From: Sulfitobacter sp. 20_GPM-1509m
Lineage (GTDB): Bacteria; Pseudomonadota; Alphaproteobacteria; Rhodobacterales; Rhodobacteraceae
DNA length: 64,000 nt
Reading direction: 5' to 3'
Assembly (NCBI RefSeq): GCF_000620505.1
Contig: NZ_JIBC01000007.1
Location: forward strand, 186,001-250,000
Shown: positions 43,863 to 55,526 of the stretch, piece by piece
How positions within the stretch are numbered: position 1 is the stretch's first letter
How the letters are laid out: every line of letters starts with the position of its first letter
Translations under genes and position numbers: made by a program
The notes under the pieces: generated by a model
What the model was told of the DNA's origin: nothing
Databases searched by the model: none
The model's input: only the letters and a program-made list of their open reading frames with translations

Positions 43863-44975
43863 ATGGCGCCAAAGCGTCCCAAAGGTGCGGGCGCGCTCGA
43901 ACAACCGGCTCTGAGCCCCGTGCCTCAGTCTGGATCACGTGAGCTTTATGCCGCGCTTGATCTGGGCACGAACAGTTGTCGCATGTTGATTGCCCAACCC
44001 AAGGGAACGGGCTTTCATGTTGTGGACAGTTTCTCCAAATCCGTCCAGCTGGGCGCGGGTCTGGAGCGCACCGGGCGTTTGTCGCGCGGGTCGATGGCGC
44101 GCACCATACAGGCGCTGCGCATCTGTCAGCAGAAGCTGCGCCAGCACAAGGTGCGGCGGATGAAGCTTGTCGCCACAGAAGCCTGCCGCCGGGCGGTCAA
44201 CGCACAGGAGTTCATCCAGCGCGTGCAGCGTGAAACCGGCTTGCGGCTGGACATCATCCAACCCGAGGAAGAAGCACGTTTGGCAGTGATTTCCTGCGCG
44301 CCTCTGGTCAGCCGCAAAACGCAGAACCTGCTGGTTGTCGATATCGGCGGCGGCTCGACCGAGCTGGTCTGGATCGACATTTCCAAAGTGCCCAAGAACG
44401 ACCGTCCGCAGGCCATCATGCGGTTGCACAGCGGTTTTAACACGGCTGCGGTCAAGGACGTGGCCCAGGCGCGCGTCGTCGACTGGATCAGCGTGCCGCT
44501 GGGGGTAGCGACGCTGCGGGACCAGTTCAACGACGTCGAGGATGATGCAGCCCGCTTTGCGCTGATGAGTTGGTTTTTCGAGGAGAACCTGGCCGATTTC
44601 GCGCCCTATCATGACACCAAGGTGCATGAGAAGTTCCAGATCGTTGGCACTTCGGGCACCGTGACAACGGTCGCGGCGTCGCATCTGGGCCTGAAACGCT
44701 ATGATCGGACACGGGTGGATGGGCTGAGCATGTCCTCGGCGCAGATCGACAAGGTGATCCGCAGCTATCTGGACATGGGGCCGGGCGGTCGCCGCGCCGA
44801 TCCGCGCATCGGGCAGGACCGTCAGGCGCTGATCATGTCGGGGGCTGCGATCTTGCAGGCGTTGATGCGCTGCTGGCCCACGGACCGGCTGAGCGTGGCC
44901 GATCGGGGCCTGCGCGAGGGGTTGCTTTATGCGCAGATGAGCGCCGACGGGGTCCTGAGCGACGGCGCACTTTAG
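43863..44975 (+). CDS. Ppx/GppA family phosphatase
   Basis: The 370-residue protein has an actin/hexokinase-like ATPase fold: YAALDLGTNSCRMLI (phosphate loop 1), VVDIGGGSTELVW (phosphate loop 2), IQPEEEARLAVIS and GTSGTVTTVAASHL. It is an exopolyphosphatase or guanosine pentaphosphate phosphatase. The C-terminal metal-dependent domain of large Ppx enzymes is missing, so this is the short form. The first 25 residues are basic and proline-rich with no clear role. An intergenic repeat copy and rlmE follow. Confidence 0.93.
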   Translation: MAPKRPKGAGALEQPALSPVPQSGSRELYAALDLGTNSCRMLIAQPKGTGFHVVDSFSKSVQLGAGLERTGRLSRGSMARTIQALRICQQKLRQHKVRRMKLVATEACRRAVNAQEFIQRVQRETGLRLDIIQPEEEARLAVISCAPLVSRKTQNLLVVDIGGGSTELVWIDISKVPKNDRPQAIMRLHSGFNTAAVKDVAQARVVDWISVPLGVATLRDQFNDVEDDAARFALMSWFFEENLADFAPYHDTKVHEKFQIVGTSGTVTTVAASHLGLKRYDRTRVDGLSMSSAQIDKVIRSYLDMGPGGRRADPRIGQDRQALIMSGAAILQALMRCWPTDRLSVADRGLREGLLYAQMSADGVLSDGAL

Positions 44976-45017
44976 TTAAGGGGCACTCGGGTCTGTTTGC
45001 CTCCGTTTGCGGCCATT

Positions 45018-45044
45018 CCCCCAGGATTTTTCGAACAAGAGAAC
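45018..45044 (+). repeat. Intergenic repeat element, copy B
   Basis: CCCCCAGGATTTTTCGAACA followed by AGAGAAC matches the core of copy A at 1737-1766 (C-run, T-run, GAA, AGAGAA). It lies between the Ppx/GppA gene and rlmE. Confidence 0.45.
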
Positions 45045-45116
45045 AGGGATCGTGTACCATCGCTTGAAGCGGTGGGCCCAAGCGCGTATCTGGTCGGCAA
45101 CGAAAGGCGGATTTCC

Positions 45117-45833
45117 GTGGCAAAGACACCTGATGGCAAGAACACCTCCGGACGCGGGCAGCGCGAACTGACCGTCAAGGTCAAGACGGCGCGCGGGCGC
45201 ACCACAAGCTCGACCCGGTGGCTGCAACGCCAGTTGAACGACCCTTATGTCAAACGCGCGCAGGCCGAAGGCTATCGCGGGCGCGCGGCGTTCAAGATCA
45301 TGGAGCTGGACGACAAGTTCCGCTTTCTGGTGCCGGGCGCGCGCGTGGTCGATCTGGGGGCAGCCCCCGGCGGGTGGTGTCAGGTTGCGGTCAAGCGGGT
45401 CAATGCGCTGAACGAACGGTCGGGCAAGAAGGTGGGCACCATCCTGGGCGTCGACCTGCAGGACATGGAACCGATCGCGGGCTGCGAGCTGCACGTGCTG
45501 GACTTTATGGAAGACGACGCCGATCTGGTGGTCAAGGAGTGGCTGGGTGGCAAGGCCGACGTGGTGATGTCGGACATGGCAGCGTCGAGTTCCGGCCACA
45601 AGCAGACCGACCACCTGCGGATCATCGCGCTGTGCGAAGCGGCGGCCTATTTCGCTTTTGACGTGCTGGAAGTGGGCGGCACATTTGTCGCCAAAGTGCT
45701 GGCCGGTGGTGCCGAGGGCGATTTGCAAAAGCTGCTGAAGCAACGGTTCGACAAGGTGGCGAACATCAAACCGCCGTCGTCACGCGCCGACAGTTCAGAA
45801 AAATTCGTCGTCGCAACCGGTTTTCGCGGCTAA
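45117..45833 (+). CDS. rlmE: 23S rRNA (uridine-2'-O-)-methyltransferase
   Basis: The 238-residue FtsJ/RrmJ enzyme 2'-O-methylates U2552 in the A-loop. Motifs: a basic N-terminal arm ([18 protein letters not shown]), [31 protein letters not shown] (SAM), [17 protein letters not shown] and FVAKVLAGG, giving the K-D-K-E tetrad in order. GTG at 45117 is preferred to the upstream in-frame ATG at 44997, since the extra 40 residues lie inside a non-coding stretch with the intergenic repeat, while AAAGGCGG precedes the GTG. Confidence 0.93.
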   Translation: MAKTPDGKNTSGRGQRELTVKVKTARGRTTSSTRWLQRQLNDPYVKRAQAEGYRGRAAFKIMELDDKFRFLVPGARVVDLGAAPGGWCQVAVKRVNALNERSGKKVGTILGVDLQDMEPIAGCELHVLDFMEDDADLVVKEWLGGKADVVMSDMAASSSGHKQTDHLRIIALCEAAAYFAFDVLEVGGTFVAKVLAGGAEGDLQKLLKQRFDKVANIKPPSSRADSSEKFVVATGFRG

Positions 45834-45921
45834 GATCGGCCGTCGGAATACGATTTATTAAGCGCTGCGTGCTTTGATGGCCGTGCTCCTGACGTGGGGC
45901 AGGCCACAAGGAACCAGGCAT

Positions 45922-46365
45922 ATGCTCAAGCCACTCTTTGATACGACAGTGACAGGATGGTCCGGGCAAACCGGGCTGAATGCCATCAGCAATGATGCGA
46001 TGCAGGAGTTTGCACAGCGTTTGCTGGCCAAGCAGCTGCTGTGCAAGGACGTGATCGCGGCGGTGCAGGCCTGCAATCGGTCAGGATTGTGGGGCGGTCC
46101 GGGCAGACTTGACCCGGTGTCACCCCGCAGTGACGACGCACTGAACATGCGGATGACCGCAAGGCTGTGGTCGGTCATATCGACCACGCGGGGCCGCGTT
46201 GCGGCCTTGAGCGTGATGGATCAAAGCGGGCTGATGGTGGGTCAGGCGCATTCCGCCCAAAGCGGCGCCGCGCATCACGCGCATATTTCGCTCAGCCTGG
46301 CGGACCCGAACAGCGGCACAGTGATCGGCGCAGTGGTGTTCGAGTTGGACGCTGCGCAATTCTGA
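45922..46365 (+). CDS. Cache/PDC-like domain remnant without signal peptide
   Basis: The 147-residue protein resembles the periplasmic protein encoded at 46776. The C-terminal ISLSLADPNSGTVIGAVVFE lines up with VSLSLTDPATGEMIGAVTFG there, and MDQSGLMVG with MDAQGLNVA. Between these, the roughly 30 residues with the DYWQGDE motif are missing, and there is no signal peptide. AAGGAACC precedes the ATG, so it is probably translated. It may be a duplicated and eroded sensor domain now working in the cytoplasm, or a gene in decay. Confidence 0.65.
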   Translation: MLKPLFDTTVTGWSGQTGLNAISNDAMQEFAQRLLAKQLLCKDVIAAVQACNRSGLWGGPGRLDPVSPRSDDALNMRMTARLWSVISTTRGRVAALSVMDQSGLMVGQAHSAQSGAAHHAHISLSLADPNSGTVIGAVVFELDAAQF

Positions 46366-46370
46366 CGCGG

Positions 46371-46553
46371 TCAGTCGTGCCGTGAAAAGGACTGTTTGGC
46401 GACGGCCTTGATTTGCGCGGCCTCTTCTGCGCTGATCTGCCGGATCGTGAAGCCTTTGATCCGCGCAACCGTTGTCGCGGCACGGTTCTCCTGACGCAAC
46501 AGCTCGAACAGGCGCTGGTGGCGCGGGGCAGTGTGCTGGGACAGATACGACAT
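46371..46553 (-). CDS. Small 60-residue protein of unknown function
   Basis: A minus-strand frame starts with ATG after AAGGAAAAGG, a good ribosome binding site, and encodes a basic helical protein (MSYLSQHTAPRHQRLFELLR...). It ends six bases from the stop of the convergent plus-strand gene. No family is recognised. The strong binding site and tight packing are the reasons for listing it. Confidence 0.5.
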   Translation of the reverse strand: MSYLSQHTAPRHQRLFELLRQENRAATTVARIKGFTIRQISAEEAAQIKAVAKQSFSRHD

Positions 46554-46775
46554 TGGCCTTTTCCTTTGGACGCACTGGCTGAAAGCGGTGCGCTTGCTGA
46601 TGATTGTGCATGTTTGTCAGCGGTTTGCGGCAACCGTAGGGCCGCGCAAAGGCGTGTTTGGGGAAACTCCCTACAATTCGAAAGAGATTTCCGACTGATA
46701 CGCAGCGCGGGTAACCCGCGATTCACGCCGGTTCGATAGCAATCTGTGGATCGTTTCAGCCACAGGAGATTCCCA

Positions 46776-47351
46776 ATGATCAAACGCCTTATGACGGCCG
46801 CGGCCGCACTTGTTCTGCTGACCAACCCGCTGGCCGCCGCCGAAGCGGACGGGGCAATGGCCCAATATGCCAGCGAAAGGGCGGCGGAATGGCTGATGAA
46901 TGATACGGTCGTTGCGGCGATCGTGGCCCAGAACGCGCGCACCGCTGGTCTGAGCGCGACTGAGATCGACAGCCTGGACAAGGATTGGCGCGCGCAGGTG
47001 GGGCAGGCGGATATGCCGCTGATCGCGTCGGTGGTGCACAGCCCCTTATCGGTCGAACTGACCGATCATGTCGCAGATGCGGGTGGCATGATCACCGAGG
47101 TTTTCATCATGGACGCCCAAGGCCTGAACGTCGCCGCCAGCGCCGTGACCTCGGACTACTGGCAGGGCGACGAGGCGAAATTCCAGGAAACCTATGGCGT
47201 GGGACCGGATGCAGTGCACATCAGCGAGATCGAGCTGGACGAAAGCACGCAGACCTATCAGGCGCAGGTGTCCTTGAGCCTGACGGATCCCGCCACGGGC
47301 GAGATGATTGGTGCGGTGACCTTCGGCCTGAACGCGCAGTCGTTTTATTAA
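46776..47351 (+). CDS. Periplasmic Cache/PDC-like sensor domain protein
   Basis: The 191-residue protein has a signal peptide (MIKRLMTAAAALVLLTNPLAAA) and a single extracytoplasmic domain. EVFIMDAQGLNVAASAVTSD, DYWQGDEAKFQETYG and SLSLTDPATGEMIGAVTFGL are typical of the PDC/Cache fold found in chemoreceptors and kinases, but no membrane anchor or output domain follows. It may bind a small ligand and pass it to a membrane sensor. GGAGAT precedes the ATG. The protein encoded at 45922 is a shortened relative. Confidence 0.8.
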   Translation: MIKRLMTAAAALVLLTNPLAAAEADGAMAQYASERAAEWLMNDTVVAAIVAQNARTAGLSATEIDSLDKDWRAQVGQADMPLIASVVHSPLSVELTDHVADAGGMITEVFIMDAQGLNVAASAVTSDYWQGDEAKFQETYGVGPDAVHISEIELDESTQTYQAQVSLSLTDPATGEMIGAVTFGLNAQSFY

Positions 47352-47588
47352 GGAAAAGACGAGCGGCGGGGCTGTGCAATCGGTCCCGACGCTCTTTCGC
47401 GACTGACGTAAACGTATCAACCGTATTTCAAAGCAGCGGCACCAAAAGACCATTAAGCTGCGGAAGCTTAGGAAACGGCAGTTCCGAATTTCTATCCAAA
47501 ATTCGACGCGTGCTTCCAGGTCACGCTTTGAAAACGCAAATGCCACCGCGACATGCGGCACTTGTTACAAACCTTTTCAGGAAGATTG

Positions 47589-47678
47589 TGGCGGAGAGAC
47601 AGGGATTCGAACCCTGGGAACCCGTGAAGGCTCAACGGTTTTCGAGACCGCCCCGTTCGACCACTCCGGCACCTCTCC
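47589..47678 (-). tRNA. tRNA-Ser (CGA)
   Basis: A 90-base class II tRNA with encoded CCA (minus strand, 47591-47589). GGAGAGG starts at 47678, the anticodon stem-loop GCGGT-CTCGAAA-ACCGT gives CGA, there is a long variable arm, and the T-arm is GGGTTCGAATCCC. Confidence 0.97.
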
Positions 47679-47818
47679 GCGGGGGTCTGGTCCGGTCCCA
47701 ATAATTAGGTTTATCGGGGGTGGCAAGGGGGGTTTTGCCAATGATGGCCGATGACGGGATATTTAATTGCCCGTGATCGCAAAACCCATATGCTTGGTGC
47801 AAATGCGAAAGGACCATC

Positions 47819-48646
47819 ATGATCGCTCTTGCCCGCTCAGTTTGCCTTGCTCTCACCCTTGCACTGACCGCCGCCGCCGCACAGGCCGCCGACCGCGCGC
47901 GGTTGGAAACATTTCTTGAAGTTACCGGATTCGATGTCGCCCTGGACAGCATTCGCCTGTCTGCCAGTTCCGCACCCGCGATGCTGGGACTTGAGGCAGA
48001 GGACTTTGGCACCCAGTGGACAGTGATGGCGGACGATGTGTTCAACACCGCCAAGATGCATGACATGGCGCTGGATATTCTGGGGGCGACGCTGGAGGAC
48101 GACCTGCTGGACCACGCGACTGAATTTTACGACACCGACCTGGGCCGCCGTCTGGTTGTGGCCGAAAACAACAGTCACATGGAAGACGACAGCGAGGCCA
48201 AATCCGAAGCGGGGCAGGCGATTGTCGCAGGGCTCGAGCGGATCGACTCGCCGCGTCTGGATGCGCTCAAGCGGATGAATGCCGCCAGCGACAGCGCCGG
48301 TACTGCCGTGCGCGCCATTCAGGAGGTGCAGGTGCGCTTTCTTATGGCCGCTGCCGCCGCCGGGGTGATCGAGCTGAAAATGGAAGAGCCGGACCTGCGC
48401 GAAGCGATGCGCGCCGACGAGGACGAATTGCGCCAGTCCATCGCCGAAAGCGCATTGAGCGGGGCCGCCTATACCTATCAGGCATTTTCCGACGCCGAAG
48501 TGCTGGACTATGCCAAGGCGCTGGAAGATTCCGACATGCGCAAGGTCTATGACCTGATGAACGCTGTTCAATACGAGATCATGGCCAACCGTTACGAGGC
48601 GCTGGCGGCGCGTATGCGCAACCTGCAACCCTCGCAAGAGTTGTAA
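47819..48646 (+). CDS. DUF2059 domain periplasmic protein (first of a tandem pair)
   Basis: The 275-residue protein has a signal peptide (ending in AAAAQAAD near residue 25) and two helical repeats of the DUF2059 type, for example LLDHATEFYDTDLGRRLVVAEN and VLDYAKALEDSDMRKVYDLM. The family is exported and of unknown function. Its stop lies three bases before the start of a related gene. The C-terminus reads LQPSQEL; the neighbour ends GSQEL. Confidence 0.8.
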   Translation: MIALARSVCLALTLALTAAAAQAADRARLETFLEVTGFDVALDSIRLSASSAPAMLGLEAEDFGTQWTVMADDVFNTAKMHDMALDILGATLEDDLLDHATEFYDTDLGRRLVVAENNSHMEDDSEAKSEAGQAIVAGLERIDSPRLDALKRMNAASDSAGTAVRAIQEVQVRFLMAAAAAGVIELKMEEPDLREAMRADEDELRQSIAESALSGAAYTYQAFSDAEVLDYAKALEDSDMRKVYDLMNAVQYEIMANRYEALAARMRNLQPSQEL

Positions 48647-48649
48647 AGC

Positions 48650-49468
48650 ATGCTGCGCCTGATTGCAGTCGTCTGGATGGGGCTGGCAGGCATGGCCTGG
48701 GCCGGACCCGAGGCGGACACCACGCTGCGTCTGATCCATATGGACGCGCAAATGCAGATCGCCCGCGAAGAAGGGCTGAGCCATGCCGAGACGCTGAATG
48801 AGAATATGTTGGGCGGGCAGGGCGGCGCGCTGTGGCACAGTCAGCTCGACGGTATCTATGACGTGCCCCGCATGGTCGAGGGCGCGCGCGGACCGATCGA
48901 AGCGCTCGACACCGCCACGCTCGAGCGGTTGAACCTCTTTCTGGGCAGCGAACTGGGCCAGCGGATCAGCGATCTGGAGCTGGCCGCGCGCACCGCGATG
49001 ATGGATCAGGAGAAAGAGGACGCCGCCCGTGGCGCCTATGCCGAATTGCAGGGCACCGACGATCCGCGCCTGAAGGCCGCCCTTACCATCATCGAGGCCG
49101 GTGACCTGGTGGAGCGCAATGTCAGCACCGCGCTGACTGCCAACTATCAGTTCTATCGCGCGCTGGTTGACGGTGGTGCTTATGCCATGAGCGACGAAGA
49201 GATCCTGACCGAGGTCTGGTCCCAAGAAGAGACGCTGCGCGCCGACACCGAAGCCTGGTTGATGGGGTATCTGATGTTGCTGATGCAACCGCTGGACGAC
49301 GACGACCGCGCGACCTATGTCGCGTTCATGCAGACCCCCGAAGCGGGCAGGCTGAACGCGGCACTGTTCGATGGCATGGGCTCCGTCTACAGCGATGTGA
49401 CCTATGCGCTTGGGCGGGTTCTTGCGCTGAACCTCAAGGCATTGGGGGAAGGCAGCCAGGAGCTTTGA
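48650..49468 (+). CDS. DUF2059 domain periplasmic protein (second of a tandem pair)
   Basis: The 272-residue protein starts with a short signal peptide (MLRLIAVVWMGLAGMAWAG) and shows the same all-helical pattern as its neighbour, with TLERLNLFLGSELGQRISDLE and DDDRATYVAFMQTPEAGRLN. The pair probably arose by tandem duplication but has diverged widely. Neither carries a recognised catalytic motif. Spacing of three bases implies co-translation. Confidence 0.8.
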   Translation: MLRLIAVVWMGLAGMAWAGPEADTTLRLIHMDAQMQIAREEGLSHAETLNENMLGGQGGALWHSQLDGIYDVPRMVEGARGPIEALDTATLERLNLFLGSELGQRISDLELAARTAMMDQEKEDAARGAYAELQGTDDPRLKAALTIIEAGDLVERNVSTALTANYQFYRALVDGGAYAMSDEEILTEVWSQEETLRADTEAWLMGYLMLLMQPLDDDDRATYVAFMQTPEAGRLNAALFDGMGSVYSDVTYALGRVLALNLKALGEGSQEL

Positions 49469-49651
49469 AAAATAGGGCCTGCACCGCTTGACTTTGACCC
49501 GCGTGTGGTGCATTGCGCGGCTTCGAATGGGGCTTTCGGGCCTCTTATATGTATAAACATCCCCGACGGGATGCGCAGTCCGTGGCGCAAAAATCGCACG
49601 AAATCCGGGACTTCCGGTGCCAAACGACGCGGTAGAGTAAGGAAGAACGAT

Positions 49652-50350
49652 ATGTTCGCGGTTCTCAAAACCGGCGGCAAACAGTACAAAGTTCAAGCGG
49701 GCGACACGCTGCGCATTGAAAAACTGGCCGCAAAAGCAGGTGACAAAGTTCAATTCAACGAAGTGATGATGATCGGGGGCGACACGCCCACGGTTGGCGC
49801 TCCGCTGGTTGCAGACGCAGGCGTTCAAGCCGAAGTCATCGACCACATCAAAGGCGTGAAGACCATCAACTTCGTCAAACGCCGCCGCAAGCACTCGAGC
49901 AAGCGGACCAAAGGCCACCGTCAGCAACTGACACTGGTGCGCATCACCGACATTCTCGCCTCGGGCGCGGACAAGTCGGGCGTGATGGCCGCAGTGGGTG
50001 GTGCAGGCTACACGGCTGTCTTTGCAGACGGCCAGAACGCCAAGCTGAAAACCGCGCAGGCTGAAAAAGCCCGCAAGGCCGACGCTGGTGAAGCTGCTCC
50101 CGCCAAGGCACCGAAAAAAGAGAAGGCTGCCAAAGCCGAAGCTGCTGCAGGCGCCGACGATCTCAAGCAACTGTCGGGCGTTGGTCCCGCACTTGAGAAA
50201 AAACTGCATGAAGCCGGTGTGACCACCTTTGCCCAGATCGCGGCATGGACGGAAGCAGACGTTGCTGATATTGACGAGAAACTGTCGTTCAAAGGCCGGA
50301 TCGAGCGTGAAGGCTGGATCGAACAGGCCAAAGACATGACCAAAGGCTAA
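49652..50350 (+). CDS. rplU: 50S ribosomal protein L21 with a C-terminal HhH-like extension
   Basis: The 232-residue protein is twice the usual length. Residues 1 to about 103 are bL21 ([20 protein letters not shown], then [18 protein letters not shown]). A basic Ala/Lys-rich linker (about 130-165) leads to a helix-hairpin-helix-like domain, [20 protein letters not shown]. Such domains bind nucleic acid or proteins and are seen on L21 in related alphaproteobacteria. The ATG at 49652 follows AAGGAAGAA; the upstream open frame is not family-like. rpmA follows by 11 bases. Confidence 0.95.
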   Translation: MFAVLKTGGKQYKVQAGDTLRIEKLAAKAGDKVQFNEVMMIGGDTPTVGAPLVADAGVQAEVIDHIKGVKTINFVKRRRKHSSKRTKGHRQQLTLVRITDILASGADKSGVMAAVGGAGYTAVFADGQNAKLKTAQAEKARKADAGEAAPAKAPKKEKAAKAEAAAGADDLKQLSGVGPALEKKLHEAGVTTFAQIAAWTEADVADIDEKLSFKGRIEREGWIEQAKDMTKG

Positions 50351-50361
50351 GGAGAGACCAA

Positions 50362-50631
50362 ATGGCACATAAAAAAGCAGGTGGTTCATCCCGCAACGGC
50401 CGCGACTCAGCGGGTCGTCGTCTTGGTGTGAAACTGTACGGCGGTCAGGCCGCCATTCCCGGCAACATCATCGTGCGTCAGCGCGGGACCAAATTCTGGC
50501 CCGGCGCAGGCGTCGGCATGGGCAAGGATCACACGATCTTTGCAACCGTCGATGGCGCCGTGACCTTTCACAAGGGTCTGAAAAACCGCACCTTCATTTC
50601 GGTTCTGCCACAGGCGGAAGCTGCAGAATAA
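50362..50631 (+). CDS. rpmA: 50S ribosomal protein L27
   Basis: The 89-residue protein begins [20 protein letters not shown], the standard N-terminus that reaches the peptidyl-transferase centre without needing cleavage, followed by [20 protein letters not shown]. It is co-transcribed with rplU, and a terminator follows. Confidence 0.97.
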   Translation: MAHKKAGGSSRNGRDSAGRRLGVKLYGGQAAIPGNIIVRQRGTKFWPGAGVGMGKDHTIFATVDGAVTFHKGLKNRTFISVLPQAEAAE

Positions 50632-50658
50632 GCCGAACCTGATAGGTTAAACATCTTG

Positions 50659-50694
50659 AAGGGATCGGCGATACCGCCGGTCCCTTTCTCGTTT
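50659..50694 (+). terminator. Rho-independent terminator after rplU-rpmA
   Basis: AAGGGATCGGCG (50659-50670) pairs with CGCCGGTCCCTT (50675-50686), with one wobble pair, and is followed by a TTTCTCGTTT stretch. Confidence 0.75.
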
Positions 50695-50862
50695 CTGACA
50701 AAAACATTTAGGGGTCGCGCGATTTAACGATGTCGTGAGTTTTTTGTGCGACAGCCCCGTGTCCGACCTCGTATTGCGCGGGGTCAATTATTAACTGATC
50801 TACATCTCGTGCGCGTTTCATGTGCGGGGCGGAATTCGGACTGTTCGAGGAGGAACAAACCG

Positions 50863-51399
50863 ATGGAAATGACCAAAGTGGCCACCCAGCCAGTGATCGA
50901 AGCGGAGCGGTTCGACCTGCGTCCCCTGCGTACGTCCGACCGTGGGCTGATCGAAATGTATGCCGCCGACAAACGTGTCGCCACCATGACCACGTCGATC
51001 CCGCATCCGCTGCCCCCGGGCACGTCCGAGGCATTTGTGACACGTGCCATGTCCGCAACCCGTGAAGAGGACGTCTGGGCGATTGACGGCACCAAAGAAG
51101 GCGGTTCCGAGCTGATGGGGGTGATCTCGATGCAGCAGATCGACCGCAATCAGGCCGAGCTGGGCTATTGGGTGGCGCCTGCATTTTGGAACACTGGCCT
51201 CGCCTCCGAGGCGGTGCAGGCGCTGATCGACGCCAATCCGATGGGCAATGCAGCCCTTTTTGCAGTGGTGTTTCAGGACAACGCTGCCTCTGCCAAGGTG
51301 TTGACGCACTGTGGTTTTCAGTATCTGGGTGAAGCAGAAAGTTTTTCTGTCGCCCGCAATGCGACCGTCCCCACCTGGACGTACTCGCGCAAACTCTAA
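50863..51399 (+). CDS. GNAT family N-acetyltransferase (RimJ/RimL-like)
   Basis: The 178-residue protein has the RimJ/L-type fold: ERFDLRPLRTSDRGLIEMYA at the start, LGYWVAPAFWNTGLASEAVQALI with the acetyl-CoA loop, and FQDNAASAKVLTHCGFQYLG at the end. Its target is unknown. The ATG at 50863 follows GAGGAGGAAC; an upstream in-frame start would add about 40 residues unlike the family. It is regularly placed between rpmA and obgE in related genomes, which suggests a ribosome-related role. Confidence 0.88.
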   Translation: MEMTKVATQPVIEAERFDLRPLRTSDRGLIEMYAADKRVATMTTSIPHPLPPGTSEAFVTRAMSATREEDVWAIDGTKEGGSELMGVISMQQIDRNQAELGYWVAPAFWNTGLASEAVQALIDANPMGNAALFAVVFQDNAASAKVLTHCGFQYLGEAESFSVARNATVPTWTYSRKL

Positions 51400-51429
51400 C
51401 GGTTGCCCCGAGGGGCCCGCACAGGCTAG

Positions 51430-53567
<2,138 letters not shown>

Positions 53568-53570
53568 CGG

Positions 53571-53605
53571 CTTCTTTTGGCTGTAAATATCCCCGCCGGA
53601 GGCAT
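53571..53605 (-). repeat. Intergenic repeat element, copy D
   Basis: Read on the minus strand, GGCGGGGATATTTACAGCC and AAAAGAAG resemble the recurring C/G-run, A/T-run, GAAG element. It separates proB from proA. Confidence 0.45.
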
Positions 53606-53641
53606 AAATCAGTGCCAACACCGACCACAAGGAGCAGACCG

Positions 53642-54907
53642 ATGAAAGATCTCGCCGACATTCCCGCCCTGATGGCCGACATCGGTGCGCGCGCCAAGGC
53701 TGCCGCCGCCGAACTGGCCGTGGCTTCGGCCGAGCGCAAGCACGCCGCCTTGGTCAGCGCCGCCGCCGCCGTCTGGGCGCAGCGTGATGCGATCCTGGCC
53801 GCCAACGCCAAGGACCTCGACTTTGGCCGCGAAAAGGGTCTGTCGCCCGCGATGATGGACCGCCTGACCCTGAACGAGGACCGCATTCAGGGCATCGTTG
53901 ACGGGCTGCGCGCCGTGGCGGAACAGGCCGATCCGGTGGGCGCGGTGATCGCAGAATGGGATCAGCCCAGCGGGCTGCACATCAAACGCGTGCGCACGCC
54001 TTTGGGCGTCATCGGCGTGATCTACGAATCGCGCCCCAATGTGACCGCCGACGCCGGCGCGCTGTGTCTGAAGGCGGGCAATGCGGTGATCCTGCGCGGC
54101 GGCTCGGAAAGCTTTCATTCGTCACAGGCCATCCATGCCTGTCTGATGCAGGGCCTGCGCGATGCCGCTCTGCCCGAGGATGCGGTCCAGTTGGTGCCCA
54201 CACGCGACCGCGCCGCCGTGTCCGAGATGCTGACCATGACGGGGACCATCGACGTGATCGTGCCCCGCGGCGGCAAGGGGCTGGTGGGGCTGGTCCAGCG
54301 TGAGGCCCGCGTGCCCGTTTTTGCTCACCTCGAAGGCATTGTTCACATCTATGTGGACAAGGACGCCGACCCCGAAAAGGCCCTGCGCGTGGTGCTGAAC
54401 GCCAAGACGCGGCGCACCGGCATCTGCGGCTCGGCGGAATGTCTGCTGATCCACCGCGACGTGCTGTCCACCATTGGGCAGGGACTGGTACGGGCACTGA
54501 TGGATGCGGGCGTCGAAATGCGCGTGGACGACACGCTCAAGGCCATTGACGGCACCGTCGAGGCGCAGGACGACGACTGGGGCCGGGAATATCTGGACAT
54601 GATCATGGCCGCCCGCGTGGTCGATGACATCGACGCGGCCATTGACCACATCCGCACCTATGGCTCGCAGCACACCGAATGTATCCTGACCGAGAACGAG
54701 GACGCGGCGGCCCGCTTCATGGCGCGCCTCGACAGTGCGATCATCATGCACAACGCCTCGACCCAGTTCGCGGACGGGGGTGAGTTTGGCATGGGCGCTG
54801 AGATCGGGATCGCCACGGGCAAGATGCACGCCCGTGGTCCAGTCGGAGCCGAACAGTTGACCAGCTTTAAATACCTGGTGCGCGGCGACGGTACGACCCG
54901 CAGTTAA
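53642..54907 (+). CDS. proA: Gamma-glutamyl phosphate reductase
   Basis: The 421-residue enzyme reduces glutamyl phosphate to the semialdehyde. It has [36 protein letters not shown], and the catalytic cysteine in [19 protein letters not shown] precedes the ATG at 53642. The stop overlaps the convergent chpT end by four bases. Confidence 0.96.
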   Translation: MKDLADIPALMADIGARAKAAAAELAVASAERKHAALVSAAAAVWAQRDAILAANAKDLDFGREKGLSPAMMDRLTLNEDRIQGIVDGLRAVAEQADPVGAVIAEWDQPSGLHIKRVRTPLGVIGVIYESRPNVTADAGALCLKAGNAVILRGGSESFHSSQAIHACLMQGLRDAALPEDAVQLVPTRDRAAVSEMLTMTGTIDVIVPRGGKGLVGLVQREARVPVFAHLEGIVHIYVDKDADPEKALRVVLNAKTRRTGICGSAECLLIHRDVLSTIGQGLVRALMDAGVEMRVDDTLKAIDGTVEAQDDDWGREYLDMIMAARVVDDIDAAIDHIRTYGSQHTECILTENEDAAARFMARLDSAIIMHNASTQFADGGEFGMGAEIGIATGKMHARGPVGAEQLTSFKYLVRGDGTTRS

Positions 54908-55500
54908 AAACCGATGGTCAGGTCGGTCCCATGGCCTTTGACCGTCAATTTCCGCCCTGCGTCCGCGACCACAGCGGGCAGCAGGGCGAATTGCACATGG
55001 GCCGGCTGGATTTCATCCGGTGGCACGGCTGTCTCCAGCGTGTCCCACAACGCTTTGTCCACGTTCATTTTTTCACCGCGTCCGTGAATGGTCCAGCGTT
55101 GGCGTTCGCAGGTCACTTCGATCCGGCCACCGTAAGGCATGGCGGTCTCAAGGCATTGGATCGCCAGAAATGCCATGCGCACCGCATCGCGCGGCTGTTC
55201 ATCCATCGGACCCCAGGCCACGTCCAGCCGCCCGCCACCCATCAGGTCACGCAGCACGCCCACGATTTCGGCCCGGCCCATGTCCTGCTGTCCGGCCGCG
55301 CCATAGGCGATGCGGAAAAAGCGGATGCGTGCAGTGGCACTGCCCACGGACTCGGTGATCAGTTGCATCTCCGGCCCTTCGCCGCCGCCCGTCATCCCGA
55401 GCAGTTCCAGCCCATTGTTGATTGCACCGATGGGCGATATGAGGTCATGACAAATGCGGCTGCCGATCAGAGCGGCCAGATTGACGTTACTGGTGCCCAC
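54904..55500 (-). CDS. chpT: Histidine phosphotransferase ChpT
   Basis: The 198-residue protein passes phosphate from CckA to CtrA. The phosphorylated histidine is H18 in [21 protein letters not shown], followed by a four-helix bundle and a degenerate ATPase-like domain ([14 protein letters not shown] at the end). This relay controls motility, chemotaxis and cell-cycle genes in alphaproteobacteria, and a CtrA-like site lies before the chemotaxis operon in this window. Confidence 0.92.
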   Translation of the reverse strand: MGTSNVNLAALIGSRICHDLISPIGAINNGLELLGMTGGGEGPEMQLITESVGSATARIRFFRIAYGAAGQQDMGRAEIVGVLRDLMGGGRLDVAWGPMDEQPRDAVRMAFLAIQCLETAMPYGGRIEVTCERQRWTIHGRGEKMNVDKALWDTLETAVPPDEIQPAHVQFALLPAVVADAGRKLTVKGHGTDLTIGF

Positions 55501-55526
55501 GGGCGGCCTCCTTGAAAGGGTGACAG

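Noticed and set aside
16857-47678. The shared T-arm sequence of the two serine tRNAs as an island attachment pair
   Set aside because: GGGTTCGAATCCC is a standard T-arm present in both tRNAs, and the second tRNA is on the other strand 30 kb away; no extra copy lies at the cluster edges.
47837-50389. An 850-codon open frame on the minus strand
   Set aside because: It runs antisense through the DUF2059 pair, rplU and the rpmA start, which have clear family matches and ribosome binding sites. GC-rich codons with few stops explain it.
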